Assembly (NCBI GenBank): GCA_031277795.1
Contig: JAITLQ010000018.1
Location: 496,001-560,000, forward strand
Source: Arthrobacter sp.
GTDB taxonomy: Bacteria; Actinomycetota; Actinomycetes; Actinomycetales; Micrococcaceae
DNA: 64,000 nt
Direction of reading: 5' to 3'
Positions within the stretch are counted from its first letter, which is position 1. Every line of letters starts with the position of its first letter. Position numbers and translations under genes: made by a program. This document shows, one piece after another, positions 27,369 to 35,935 of this stretch. The notes beneath the pieces were generated by a model. That model saw only the letters and a program-made list of their open reading frames with translations. It was not told where the DNA came from and searched no databases.

Positions 27369-28708
27369 GCCGTCCGCCCGGCGGCCACGGCCGCGGCGTC
27401 GGGGGCGCCGACGCCGGGGGGATCGGCCGGCAGGCCGAGGCGCTCGCGCAGGCTCTGGCCCGGCACGTAGTCGGTGCGGAACGCTCCCAGGTCCTGCAGC
27501 TCGGGGATCACGGTGTCGACGAAGCCGTCGAGGCCCGTGGGCGTGAGGTGCGGGACCAGGACAAAGCCGTCCGCCTGCCGGTCGGCGACCGCCTCGGCGA
27601 TGCCGAGCGCCACCTGGTGCGGCGTGCCGATGAAGGCGGGGCGGGCCGTGTTCTTGATGATGAGCTGGTGCGCGCTCAGGCCCTCGCGCTGCGCCTGCGA
27701 GCGCCAGCGATCGGCCACGGCCTTCGGGTCCTTGAAGTGGCGCACCTGCCCGTGCCTGACCACGCCCTCCTGCACCGGATCGAAGCTCGGCAGCGGGCCG
27801 TCCGGGTCGAAGTCCGGCAGGGGCTGGCCCCAGAGCTGTTCCAGCGTGTTGATGGCCGTGGCGGCGGAGACCTGCTGGGCGGCGATGCGCTCGGCGTTTT
27901 CGGCGGCGTCGGCGAGCGAGTCGCCCAGGACAAAGCCGGCGCCGGGGAGGATCTTCAGGGAGTCCTCGCTGCGTCCAACGGAGGCCAGGCGGCCCTTGAC
28001 GTCGGCGTAGAAGGCCTTGCCGTCCGCGGGCGTGGAGTGCCGGGAGAAGATCACCTCGGCGTTGGCCGAGGCGAAGTCGCGGCCGGCCGGGGAATCGCCG
28101 GCCTGCACGATCACGGGGTAGCGCTGCGGCGAGACGGGCTGGCGCACGGCCGCCTCGACGTCGAAGTGCTTGCCGCGGTGGCTCACGCTGGGCCGGCCCT
28201 CGGCCGCGGCGTCCCAGAGCTGCTTGGCCAGGCGGACGAACTCCTCCGAGCGCTCGTAGCGCTCCTCGTAGGGGAGGAAACCGCCGCGGCGGAAGTTGGC
28301 GCCGTGGAAGGCGTCCGGGCTCGTGACCACGTTCCAGCCGAGGCGGCCGCCGGAGAGGGCGTCGACGCTCGCGAGCTGGCGGGCCAGCTCTACCGGCTCG
28401 TTGAAGGTGGTGGTCAGCGTGCCCACGAGGCCGAGGTGCTCGGTGACGCCGGCCAGCGCGGCGAGGACCGAGAGCGTGTTGGGCCGGCCGGCCACGTCGA
28501 GCTCCAGAATCTTCCCGTTCTGCTCGCGCAGGCGCAGGCCCTCGGCGAGGAAGAGGTAGTCGAAGAGGCCGCGCTCGGCGGTCTGGGCAAAGTGCTTGAA
28601 GGAGGCGAAGTCGATCTGGCTGCCGGACTCCGGCGCGCTCCACACGGTGCTGGAGTTCACGCCGGGGAAGTGGGCCACGAGGTGGACGGGGCGGAAGCTG
28701 GTGCTCAT
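27365..28708 (-). CDS. FMN-dependent monooxygenase, NtaA/SnaA/DszA family
   Basis: A 447-residue flavin-dependent luciferase-like monooxygenase of the NtaA/SnaA/DszA class, which uses FMNH2 from a separate reductase. Typical features are the start VHLVAHFPGVNSSTVW, GLFDYLFLAEGLRLR, SGGRLGWNVVTSPD, and QAGDSPAGRDFAS. YxeK and YtnJ (S-alkyl-/S-succino-cysteine cleavage in Bacillus) belong to this family, as do nitrilotriacetate and dibenzothiophene enzymes. In the operon it sits between a second luciferase-like protein and a GNAT. No flavin reductase gene is seen nearby. Substrate is inferred from context: an N-acetylated S-substituted cysteine or sulfonate. Confidence 0.9.
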   Translation of the reverse strand: MSTSFRPVHLVAHFPGVNSSTVWSAPESGSQIDFASFKHFAQTAERGLFDYLFLAEGLRLREQNGKILELDVAGRPNTLSVLAALAGVTEHLGLVGTLTTTFNEPVELARQLASVDALSGGRLGWNVVTSPDAFHGANFRRGGFLPYEERYERSEEFVRLAKQLWDAAAEGRPSVSHRGKHFDVEAAVRQPVSPQRYPVIVQAGDSPAGRDFASANAEVIFSRHSTPADGKAFYADVKGRLASVGRSEDSLKILPGAGFVLGDSLADAAENAERIAAQQVSAATAINTLEQLWGQPLPDFDPDGPLPSFDPVQEGVVRHGQVRHFKDPKAVADRWRSQAQREGLSAHQLIIKNTARPAFIGTPHQVALGIAEAVADRQADGFVLVPHLTPTGLDGFVDTVIPELQDLGAFRTDYVPGQSLRERLGLPADPPGVGAPDAAAVAAGRTA

Positions 28709-29812
28709 TTAGGAGGCCTCCTCGAGGCGGTGCTGGCGGGCGGCGGCGAAGGGATTGAGGGCGGGCGTGAGGCCGAGCGCGGCGCGCAGGGTGGTGAGCC
28801 GTGCGCCGCCCGACGGCGCGGGGCCGGGTGGCGTGACCTCGCCGCCCAGGGCGGCGAGGAGGGAAGCGACGGAGGCCGCGGTGGTGTCGTGTTCGCCGAG
28901 CTCGATCAGCAGGCCGTCGACGGCGAGGCCGGCCGCGGCGGCGAGCCGCAGGGCCTCGCGCGCCCCGGCGGGGCCAAACGCGGAGGGGACGAAGAGCCAG
29001 AGCTGCGGGGCGGGGGCCGTGGCCCACGCCGAGCGCTCGGCCGCCGCCTCGGCGAGGACCGCGTCGGCGAGGGCGCGCGCCCCGGTGGCCCACGCGTCGT
29101 CGGGCAGGGAAGCGGCGGCGGGCGCTAGCACCGCCACATCGGCGCGCTGGCCGGCCAGCGCGGCGAGGGTGCGATCGTGGAGGGTGATCAGCACGGGCGG
29201 GCGGCCCTGGGGCGAGCGCGGCGTGATGGACGCGCCCTCGAGGGCGAAGCTTGCGCCGGAGAAGCCCGGGTTGTGGATGCGCTCGCGGTCGAGGAAGCGG
29301 CCGCTGTCCTTGTCGCGGATGATGGCCTCAGGCTCCCAGCTCTCCCAGAGCCGGGCGATCGCCTCGAGGGTGTCGGCGGCGTCCGTCGCGAGGGCCGCCT
29401 CGGTGGCGTCGAGGCCGGAGGCCGCCCAGCGCTCGCCGGAGGCGACGAGCTCGGCGGGGGTGGGTGTGCGCAGGGCCAGGCCGGCGCGGCCGAGCGAGGC
29501 GTGGTCGAGCGTCTGCGTGCTCGTGGCGGTGTGGAAGGGCTCGGCCACGGCGCTCGCGATCTCGGGGACGAGGCCCACGGTGTGCGTGAGCGGGGCCAGC
29601 GCGGCGGCGGCGAGCGAGGCGTCCAGGCCCAGCCGGCCGTGCCCGGCGTCGGTGACGAGGGAGTCGCGCAGGATCAGCGCCGTGGCGCCACCGGCCTCCG
29701 CGGCCTCGGCGAGGGCGCGGAGGGCGGTGAGGGGTGCGGCGTCGGTGGGCAGATTGGCGGTGTCGAGCGAGAGGGCCAGGCGCACGGGCGCGGCGGGATC
29801 GGTGGTGCTCAT
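28709..29812 (-). CDS. Second luciferase-like (LLM) protein of the operon
   Basis: A 367-residue bacterial-luciferase-like protein, diverged from its neighbour. The fold is seen in LALSLDTANLPTDAA, AEAGGATALILRDSLVTDAG, LTHTVGLVPEIASAVAEPFH, and DHASLGRAGLALRTPTPAE. Compared with active members the middle third is Ala-rich and the usual arginine-rich flavin segments are thin, so activity is uncertain. YtmO-like LLM proteins accompany YtnJ in Bacillus. The ATG overlaps the upstream gene stop (ATGA), and its TAA lies directly before the next ATG. Confidence 0.8.
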   Translation of the reverse strand: MSTTDPAAPVRLALSLDTANLPTDAAPLTALRALAEAAEAGGATALILRDSLVTDAGHGRLGLDASLAAAALAPLTHTVGLVPEIASAVAEPFHTATSTQTLDHASLGRAGLALRTPTPAELVASGERWAASGLDATEAALATDAADTLEAIARLWESWEPEAIIRDKDSGRFLDRERIHNPGFSGASFALEGASITPRSPQGRPPVLITLHDRTLAALAGQRADVAVLAPAAASLPDDAWATGARALADAVLAEAAAERSAWATAPAPQLWLFVPSAFGPAGAREALRLAAAAGLAVDGLLIELGEHDTTAASVASLLAALGGEVTPPGPAPSGGARLTTLRAALGLTPALNPFAAARQHRLEEAS

Positions 29813-31833
29813 GCTGTCTCCAAGGCGGTGGGAAGGGATGTAGGGGCGAGCGACGCGGCGGGGGCCTGGCCGGAGGGCGCGGGCCGCAGGGCCGCGAGAC
29901 CCGCCAGGATCGAGGCCGCCGCGGCGTCGGTGGTGCGGAAGGGCAGCGCGTTGACGCCCGGCCGGGAGAAGGCGCCGGCATCGGGCGTGGAGGTCGCGGC
30001 GCCGAGCGCCCAGCGGCGGGGGAGCACGCCACCGGAGGCGGCGCGGACCTGGGCCGTGGCCGGGTCGACGTCGATGCGACGGCCGGCGAGCGCCGCGGTG
30101 GCGGCCAGATCGGCGAGCGCCGGGTTGCTCGAGGCCTCCGGGTCGGTGCGCGGGAGCCACGCGTCCACGAGGGCGCGGGCCGTGGTGCTCTGGGCCACCG
30201 CGGGGCTGTGGGCCCGGAAGGAGCGTCCGTCTGGAGAGAGCTCCACCTTGAGCTCGGGGCCGAGGAAACCGACCACGCCGGCCTCGACGAGCGCGAGCAG
30301 CTGCTCGAGCCGCTCCGGCGGCGGGCCGGAGGTGAGGTAGGAGGCGTAAGACTGCCACGTGGTCGGCAGCGAGACCTCGCGGGAGCGCCGGTTCCAGAGG
30401 CTGGAGGGGGCGCCGGCGAGGGCCACGTGCACGCCAAGGACGGCGTGGAAGACGGCGAGCGAGGCGCTGTGGGCCTGGTGGCGGTGCTGGAGCAGGTCGG
30501 TGCGGATGTGCTCGGTGAGGAGCGAGTCGAGCTCGCCGCGGGTGGCGACGGCGAGGCGCTCGAGGGGGCGGTCCCACTCGCTCACGTGGAAGCGGTCGAT
30601 GTCCTCCGGGGCGGCCTGGAGCAGGTGTCCGCGCAGGGCAGGGGAGTCCCAGGCCGAGGAGAGGATCACCTCGCGGGTGCGTTCCCACGTGCCGCGCGTG
30701 CGCTCGGGGTGGGCGTGGAAGAGCTCGCGGTAGTGGGCCAGGTGCAGCTCGGTGGCGATGAGCGGCCAGGCATCCTGGTCGAAGTCCCAGACCTCTCCCG
30801 CGGCGGCCGCCGCGGCCAGGCGCTCGGCGGTGAAGACCTCGGGGGCGGCCAGGGCGTGATCCAGGCTCTGCAGGGACTTGCTGCGGTAGGGGACGCCGCG
30901 GCGGGAGCCGAGGAGCAGGCGCGGTTCCCGGCCGGAGGGGACGTAGCGCAGCGTGGCCTTGGACGCCGGAAGCAGCTCGTGGCCCGCCACGGGGACAAAG
31001 CGCCCGCCGCGGCCCTGGGCCAGGAGCACCACGAGGTCCACGGCCGCCAGCCCGAGCCCGCGGACGATGACGTCCTCGCCCGGGAGCAGGTCGGAGTAGT
31101 CCTCGTCCGCCGTGTAGGCGGGGCGGTGGTAGGTCAGACCCGCGGCGCGGGCGGCCGTGGCCAGCCCGGCCTCGGCCCGGGTCGGCTGCGTCTCGGTGTG
31201 GCCCACGAGGTAGACCACGCCGTCCGCCGCGAGGACGGAGCCGGAGGCGAGGTGGACGCGCTCGCCGCCCCCTTCGCCGGGGGACTCGACGCGCACCACG
31301 GTGTCCTCGTGGGTGGTCACGGTGACGGCGGCCGGCAGCGCATCGAGGAGCCGGCGGGTGGCCCACTCGAGGTAGGCCTGGTGCAACCGGCGGCTCGGGA
31401 AGTCGTCGGGGGCCAGGGTGAAGAGTTCGCGCTCCAGCTCGATGTCGAGCGGTGAGACGGTGCTCAGCTCGCCCCCGCGGACGGCGGCGACCCACTCGGC
31501 CAGCGAGGGACCGGTCGTGGCCGGGCGGCCGAGGGTGGCGTCTGCGTCGGCAAAGATCGTGACGTCCCGGGCCGTGGAGTTCAGGCGCAGCAGTGGGGAC
31601 TGCCCGGCGCGCCAGATGCGGCCGGCGCCGAAGGGGTAGGGATCCACGAGGTCCACGCGCAGGTGGGTGGCGGGATCGCGGTGGGCGAGCAGCCGCTCCA
31701 GGAGCATGAGGGCGCGGGGGCCGGCTCCGATGAGAACGAGGCTGATGGACTGCCGCCCGGTGGGGGAACCCTGCGTGCTGACGCCTGATTCCCGGCCCCC
31801 GAGCGGCTGCTGGGTGGGGGCTGGATTGACCAT
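29809..31833 (-). CDS. FAD/NAD(P)-binding protein, first gene of the operon
   Basis: A 674-residue flavoprotein-like protein with an N-terminal dinucleotide loop (LVLIGAGPRALMLLERLL, about residues 29-46) followed by FGAGRIWRAGQSPLLRLNS, a signature I associate with the NAD_binding_9 (FAD-NAD(P)-binding) family. A second nucleotide-like segment is GEDVIVRGLGLAAVDLVVLL. The C-terminal half lacks recognised domains. No such member is known to me in the Bacillus cysteine-salvage operons, so it is the novel part here; it may supply reduced flavin or oxidise the substrate. The ATG at 31833 has no clear ribosome site; a GTG about 16 codons downstream (VSTQGSPTG) is an alternative. The direct repeat at 31893-31909 lies 60 bp upstream. 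Confidence 0.8.
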   Translation of the reverse strand: MVNPAPTQQPLGGRESGVSTQGSPTGRQSISLVLIGAGPRALMLLERLLAHRDPATHLRVDLVDPYPFGAGRIWRAGQSPLLRLNSTARDVTIFADADATLGRPATTGPSLAEWVAAVRGGELSTVSPLDIELERELFTLAPDDFPSRRLHQAYLEWATRRLLDALPAAVTVTTHEDTVVRVESPGEGGGERVHLASGSVLAADGVVYLVGHTETQPTRAEAGLATAARAAGLTYHRPAYTADEDYSDLLPGEDVIVRGLGLAAVDLVVLLAQGRGGRFVPVAGHELLPASKATLRYVPSGREPRLLLGSRRGVPYRSKSLQSLDHALAAPEVFTAERLAAAAAAGEVWDFDQDAWPLIATELHLAHYRELFHAHPERTRGTWERTREVILSSAWDSPALRGHLLQAAPEDIDRFHVSEWDRPLERLAVATRGELDSLLTEHIRTDLLQHRHQAHSASLAVFHAVLGVHVALAGAPSSLWNRRSREVSLPTTWQSYASYLTSGPPPERLEQLLALVEAGVVGFLGPELKVELSPDGRSFRAHSPAVAQSTTARALVDAWLPRTDPEASSNPALADLAATAALAGRRIDVDPATAQVRAASGGVLPRRWALGAATSTPDAGAFSRPGVNALPFRTTDAAAASILAGLAALRPAPSGQAPAASLAPTSLPTALETA

Positions 31834-31892
31834 GCGTAGAGCTTGGCCCGGGGCGGGCGGGGCCCGCGATGTTGCGGCGAAGGTGGTCTTGG

Positions 31893-31909
31893 CGTGACGA
31901 AGCGTGACG
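31893..31909. promoter_or_regulatory. Direct-repeat operator candidate ahead of the salvage-like operon
   Basis: CGTGACG occurs at 31893-31899 and 31903-31909, ten base pairs apart, so both copies face the same side of the helix. An identical pair with identical spacing lies at 32890-32906. The site is about 60 bp upstream of the FAD-binding gene start (minus strand). Confidence 0.5.
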
Positions 31910-31990
31910 TTTCGAGCCGACCGTTCGCGTCGGGGTGCGTCGGTGGGGATCAGGCTGCGGTGCGGGAGTGTGGGGCCGGCCGGGCGTGTC

Positions 31991-32812
31991 CTAGTCGAGC
32001 CACCCGCGCGTGAAGCCCAGCACGCGCTCGCCGTCGGTGTCGGCCAGGGACGCCGAGACGAACGCCGTGGCCCCCTCGGAGCTTTGGTACCTGAACACGG
32101 GGGAGGGATCGCAGGCGGCCGCCGCGATGGCCTCGCCGGCCGACTCGGCGCTCTGGGCGGCGGCGAAGGCGCCCTCGGTGCGGCGGTAGTAGGCGCCCAG
32201 CAGCTCCGCGTACGGTCCGTCCTCCACCTCGGGGCGCACGGCGTTCTCAACAAAGGAGGAGGCAACGGCCGCCGGCTCCATGACGCTCACGTGCACGCCG
32301 CACCGCTCGGCCACGGGCGCGAGCGACTGCATGAAGCCCTCCAGCGCAAACTTCGCGCCGCAATACGCGTCGGCAAAAGGCTGGCCCACGGCGCCGCCCA
32401 CGCTTGTGACGGAGAGGATGCGCCCGTGCCCGGCCTCGCGCATGCCGGGCAGGACGAGCTTGGTCAGGCGGACGGGAGCCAGGTAGTTGACGGCGATCTG
32501 CTCCTCGACGGCCTCCATGCTCAGCTGCTCTGCCGTGCCGACCATGCCGAGGCCCGCGTTGTTCACGAGGACGTCGATGCCGCCGTACTGCTCCTGCACA
32601 GCGGCGACGACGGAGGAACAGGCCTCCTCGTCGGTGACGTCGAGGGCCCGCAGATCGAGCTCGACGCCGGCGGACGCGGCCGCCGAGCGCAGCTCGTGGG
32701 CCGCGTCGGGGCGGCGCAGTGTGGCGATGACGCGATGGCCGCGGCGAGCCAGGGCGATGGCGGCGTGCAGGCCCATCCCGGAGGAGGTTCCGGTGATCAA
32801 GGTGGTGGTCAT
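31991..32812 (-). CDS. Short-chain dehydrogenase/reductase
   Basis: A 273-residue classical SDR. The nucleotide loop is LITGTSSGMGLHAAIAL, the NNAG motif is VLVNNAGLGMVG, and the catalytic Ser and YxxxK follow (SVTSVGGAVGQPFADAYCGAKFA, Tyr and Lys four apart). The substrate is unknown. The ATG at 32812 follows TACGCT (32825-32820 on the minus strand) by 7 nt, so it may be leaderless. It lies between the salvage-like operon and the divergent second binding protein and shares the operator candidate at 32890-32906 with it. Confidence 0.9.
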   Translation of the reverse strand: MTTTLITGTSSGMGLHAAIALARRGHRVIATLRRPDAAHELRSAAASAGVELDLRALDVTDEEACSSVVAAVQEQYGGIDVLVNNAGLGMVGTAEQLSMEAVEEQIAVNYLAPVRLTKLVLPGMREAGHGRILSVTSVGGAVGQPFADAYCGAKFALEGFMQSLAPVAERCGVHVSVMEPAAVASSFVENAVRPEVEDGPYAELLGAYYRRTEGAFAAAQSAESAGEAIAAAACDPSPVFRYQSSEGATAFVSASLADTDGERVLGFTRGWLD

Positions 32813-32889
32813 GGGCGTGAGCGTAGAACCGGCGGCCGCGACACGCGAGGTCGCGGAGCCGGCCCGCAGGGAACTCACAGCCCTGAGAT

Positions 32890-32906
32890 CGTGACGGCGC
32901 GTGACG
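32890..32906. promoter_or_regulatory. Direct-repeat operator candidate, second copy
   Basis: CGTGACG at 32890-32896 and again at 32900-32906, the same motif and 10-bp spacing as at 31893-31909. It lies in the gap between the divergent SDR gene and the second binding-protein gene. Confidence 0.5.
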
Positions 32907-32929
32907 CCCCCGGTCGCCCCGCAACGCTC

Positions 32930-32962
32930 GGCGGGCGCCACCCCGCGGCGCCCGCCTAGCGT
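32930..32962 (+). promoter_or_regulatory. Inverted repeat and -10 box ahead of the second binding protein
   Basis: GGCGGGCGCC (32930-32939) and GGCGCCCGCC (32947-32956) form a perfect 10-bp inverted repeat with a 7-bp spacer, directly followed by TAGCGT (32957-32962), a possible -10 box. A protein bound here would cover the -35 region. It could instead be a hairpin, but no gene ends here. Confidence 0.45.
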
Positions 32963-33043
32963 GAGGCCCATCGCCGCACCCGCGGCGCATCAACCCCTTG
33001 AGCAGGAAGCCCTGCCAGCACAATCTCTAGCCGGAGGTGCCCC

Positions 33044-34141
33044 ATGTCCCACACGGACCCAGCACAGACCCAGCCCGCCTTCCCGCCCGGCGAGGAGGCC
33101 GAGGCCAGCACGCAGGCTCCGGCCCCCAAGCGCCGCCTCTCCTCCAAGCAGCGCCTCGTCGCCGGGATCGGCGCGCTGGCGGTGGTGGCCGCCGCCGTCG
33201 GCGGCACGGCGCTGGTACTGAACCGCCCGACGTCGGGCACTGACACCCAGCTCGCCGCCGCCACGGCGGCGGCAGGCCACGGTCTCGACACCTCGGCCGA
33301 GCAGGCCGGGCGCGTGCGGCTCGATCAGGTACCCGCCGCCATCGAGGAGCTCAAGGCCTCCGGCTTCACGCCCATTCACGCCGGCGAGCTGACGGTCGCC
33401 ACGACGGGCGGCAGCGCGCCGATCTCCTTCACGGCGGACGACGGCAAGACGCTGATCGGCTCCGATGTCGACGTGGCTCAGCTCATCGCCGACGGCCTCG
33501 GGCTCTCGCTGCGCCTCGAGGCCACCGCGTGGGCCGATTGGCCGCTGGGCGTGCAGAGCGGCAAGTACGACGTGGTGCTCTCCAACGTGGGCGTCACGGA
33601 GGAGCGCAAGGACCTCTTCGACTTCGCGACCTACCGGCACGGCCTGCACACCTTCCTCGTCACGAAGGACTCGCCGCTCAAGGACGTCAAGGAGGCCAAG
33701 GACATCGCCGGGCTGAAGATCGTGGTCGGGTCCGGGACCAACCAGGAGAAGATCTTGACGGCGTGGAACCAGCTCAACGAGAAGGCGGGCCTGGCCCCGG
33801 CGGAGCTGGTCTACTACGACGATCAGTCGGCCGCGCTGCTGGCCCTGAAGTCCGGCCGCGTGGACGCCTCGTTCGGCCCCAACCCGAGCGCCACCTACCA
33901 GGCGCAGGTGGATCCCGAGCTGCGCACGGTGGGACGCGTGAACGCCGGCTGGCCGGACAACTCGGATGTGGGCGTAGTGACGGCCAAGGGCAACGGCCTG
34001 GTGCAGCCCGTGGCCACGGTGCTGGAGGAGGCTCGGACCTCGGGCAAGCTCACCGAGGCGCTGACGCGCTGGCAGCTGCAGGGCGAGCAGGTGGAGAAGA
34101 CCGAGGTCAACCCGAAGGGTCTGCCGCGCCAGACCAAGTAG
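33044..34141 (+). CDS. Second amino-acid-type substrate-binding protein, paralogue of the operon's own
   Basis: A 365-residue SBP_bac_3 protein with a ~30-residue cytoplasmic-looking N-tail, one hydrophobic helix (LVAGIGALAVVAAAVGGTAL) and no lipobox. It aligns along its length with the protein at 23615-24625: shared WADWPLGVQSGKYD, GSGTNQEKI, ELVYYDDQSAALLAL and GPNPSATYQ. GGAGG lies 6 nt before the ATG. It has no ATPase or permease of its own, so it probably feeds the importer at 24794-26745, as two binding proteins (TcyJ, TcyK) share one cystine-type importer in Bacillus. A terminator follows at 34182-34226. Confidence 0.88.
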   Translation: MSHTDPAQTQPAFPPGEEAEASTQAPAPKRRLSSKQRLVAGIGALAVVAAAVGGTALVLNRPTSGTDTQLAAATAAAGHGLDTSAEQAGRVRLDQVPAAIEELKASGFTPIHAGELTVATTGGSAPISFTADDGKTLIGSDVDVAQLIADGLGLSLRLEATAWADWPLGVQSGKYDVVLSNVGVTEERKDLFDFATYRHGLHTFLVTKDSPLKDVKEAKDIAGLKIVVGSGTNQEKILTAWNQLNEKAGLAPAELVYYDDQSAALLALKSGRVDASFGPNPSATYQAQVDPELRTVGRVNAGWPDNSDVGVVTAKGNGLVQPVATVLEEARTSGKLTEALTRWQLQGEQVEKTEVNPKGLPRQTK

Positions 34142-34181
34142 TCGGGGCGTGGCCCGGGGACGGACGCCCGGGACGCTCAAG

Positions 34182-34226
34182 CGCGAAGCCCGCCGGAACC
34201 CTTGAAGGGTTCCGGCGGGCTTCGCG
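34182..34226. terminator. Terminator after the second binding protein
   Basis: A perfect 20-bp stem (34182-34201 with 34207-34226) with loop ttgaa, one of the strongest hairpins in the window. It lies between two converging genes and may work in both directions. Confidence 0.88.
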
Positions 34227-34246
34227 TGTGGTGAGCGGCCACCACG

Positions 34247-34510
34247 TCAGGATCGCTTGGGCGAGCCGGCGGGCGTGAAGCGGGGATCTCCCGGGAAGGG
34301 ATCGCTCAGGCTCCGCGAGACGTCGTAGTGCACGGCGCCTCCCAGCACCGCGACGAACGCTCCGACCAGGAACAGCACGGGGCCAAGCGAGCTGACGGCG
34401 CCCCACGCGGCGGCGAGGCCGATCACCACGAGGCTGACGCCCAGGGCGATGAGCGCCCGGGCCAACACGATCAAGCGCCGCAGGCGGCGCGGGGCTGTTG
34501 GTGTCTCCAT
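34247..34510 (-). CDS. Small two-helix membrane protein
   Basis: An 87-residue protein with two membrane helices (LIALGVSLVVIGLAAAWGAV and VLFLVGAFVAVLGGAVHYDV) and a polar C-terminus. No family is recognised. TAGCGT (34522-34517, minus strand) lies 6 nt before the ATG with no Shine-Dalgarno, so transcription is probably leaderless. Confidence 0.6.
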   Translation of the reverse strand: METPTAPRRLRRLIVLARALIALGVSLVVIGLAAAWGAVSSLGPVLFLVGAFVAVLGGAVHYDVSRSLSDPFPGDPRFTPAGSPKRS

Positions 34511-34593
34511 GGAGAAACGCTACTGCGCTGACAGCAGGCTGTCGTCCCCCGCTGGGTGGATTCGGGCGCGGTCGCGGCCGCGCGCCCCGGCGA

Positions 34594-35154
34594 TCAGGCC
34601 GGCTGCGTCACGTCGTACACGAGGCGGGCGAACGGCCCGGCCTGCCTGGCCTCGCGCAGGCGCAGGCGATCGGCGCCGAGGGAGCGGGGGAGCACGCCGT
34701 GCCCGTCCTCGAGCGTCACGGGTGCCACGGTGAGGGCCACGGTATCCAAGGCGCCGGCGTCGGCGAATTGGCCGACCAGGTCCCCGCCGCCCAGGATCCA
34801 CACGTCTCCCTCGCCCGCCGCCTCGCGGATCGCGTCGAGGTGGTCCGCGACAGAGCCGGAGACGAGGCGCACGTCGGCGCCCTCCGGGATGGGGAGGTCG
34901 CGGGAGGTGAACACGAAGGTTGGCCGGGTGCCGTGGAAGGTCTGCCAGCGCTCGGGATGCGCCACGAGGTCCTCGTTCTTGAGCACCCACTCGTAGGTGT
35001 GTGAGCCCTCCACGAGCACCGAGACGTTCCGCGGGAGCAGCTCCGGGTCGGGTTCCTCAGCGCCGGGAACGGCAAAGAGCCACTCGAGCGAATGATCCTT
35101 CGTGGCGAGGAAGCCGTTGAGGGTGCAGGCCGTGTCGAAGATGAAGCGAGGCAT
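34594..35154 (-). CDS. Dihydrofolate reductase/RibD C-terminal-domain family protein
   Basis: A 186-residue cytoplasmic protein of the RibD_C fold. It starts MPRFIFDTACTLNGFLA and has SVLVEGSHTYEWVLKNED, FVFTSRDLPIPEG, and DVWILGGGDLVGQFADAG, the NADPH-type glycine segment typical of the family. Members reduce pteridine-like or other substrates; most are uncharacterised. TATCCT (35166-35161, minus strand) lies 6 nt before the ATG, a leaderless arrangement that sets this start over the longer in-frame one. Neighbours give no clue. Confidence 0.85.
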   Translation of the reverse strand: MPRFIFDTACTLNGFLATKDHSLEWLFAVPGAEEPDPELLPRNVSVLVEGSHTYEWVLKNEDLVAHPERWQTFHGTRPTFVFTSRDLPIPEGADVRLVSGSVADHLDAIREAAGEGDVWILGGGDLVGQFADAGALDTVALTVAPVTLEDGHGVLPRSLGADRLRLREARQAGPFARLVYDVTQPA

Positions 35155-35241
35155 CGACCCAGGATAGGGGCAGGGCCCGACGGCGTGTGGCCGGGCGGGC
35201 GGAGCCGGCGCCGCCCGCTCCGCCCGCCCGCGAGCCATCAC

Positions 35242-35856
35242 CTAGTTGGTCGTGCAGAGGCCCTTGGCGTTCTTGCGGAAGGCCTTCGCGGCGCTTTTCG
35301 CGCCGCCGGATCCCGTTGCCGGGGTGTAACCCGCGGGGTACTTGAAGGTGGCAACTCCGTAGGCACGGTAGGCGCGCTTCTGCGCTACGCAAGAAAGATC
35401 GCCACCCACGCGCGCTGAACCATTGCCCTTGGCCTTTGAGGTCTTGCCCAAGCGCTTGCCATCGGTCATGCGCGAACCCACGTTGATTTTGGTTCCCTTG
35501 GCGTTGGGACCGGTGCACTTAACGATGAGATGGGCGTTCACCGAACGCTTCTTCGAGCTACTTCCCGGATGCGGGTTGTCGTACTTGCCCACGCACACGA
35601 TGATGCTGGCTCCGGACTTCGCCCGCACTGGGGTGGCCGTGGCGGGCGCCTTGCTCGTTGCTGCGGAGATGACGAACTCACCCGGGCTCAGCTTCACGTT
35701 GGCCGCGGAGGCCAGTTGCTTGGCGGAGGGGGCGGCCACGTGCTTGCCGAGGACCGTTGTGGACCCGGCTGTCGCGGCTCCAGCTGGGGCGACGCCAAGG
35801 CTGAGCAACAGGCCAAGGGTCGAGATGGTGGCAAGAAGTCCGGTTCGTTTCTTCAT
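35242..35856 (-). CDS. Secreted protein of unknown function
   Basis: A 204-residue protein with a Sec signal peptide (KKRTGLLATISTLGLLLSL, cleavage after about AGA, residue 30). The mature part is basic, Lys/Ala/Ser-rich, with a few cysteines (VCVGKYDN, IVKCTGPNAKG, LSCVAQKRAY, GLCTTN) that could form two disulfides. No domain recognised. GGAGG lies 5 nt before the ATG, which sets the start. The upstream stretch 35890-35925 is AT-rich and holds the divergent promoters. Confidence 0.7.
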   Translation of the reverse strand: MKKRTGLLATISTLGLLLSLGVAPAGAATAGSTTVLGKHVAAPSAKQLASAANVKLSPGEFVISAATSKAPATATPVRAKSGASIIVCVGKYDNPHPGSSSKKRSVNAHLIVKCTGPNAKGTKINVGSRMTDGKRLGKTSKAKGNGSARVGGDLSCVAQKRAYRAYGVATFKYPAGYTPATGSGGAKSAAKAFRKNAKGLCTTN

Positions 35857-35935
35857 GGTTCCTCCAGGGGAAAAGTGACGACGCGGGAACCGTAGCAAGT
35901 TAACTGACACTGTTCTACAACATAGGATGCCGGGC

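Noticed and set aside
30359-30733. Several plus-strand frames inside the salvage operon
   Set aside because: They are shadows opposite the FAD-binding gene, rich in Arg/Ser/Pro, with no ribosome sites.
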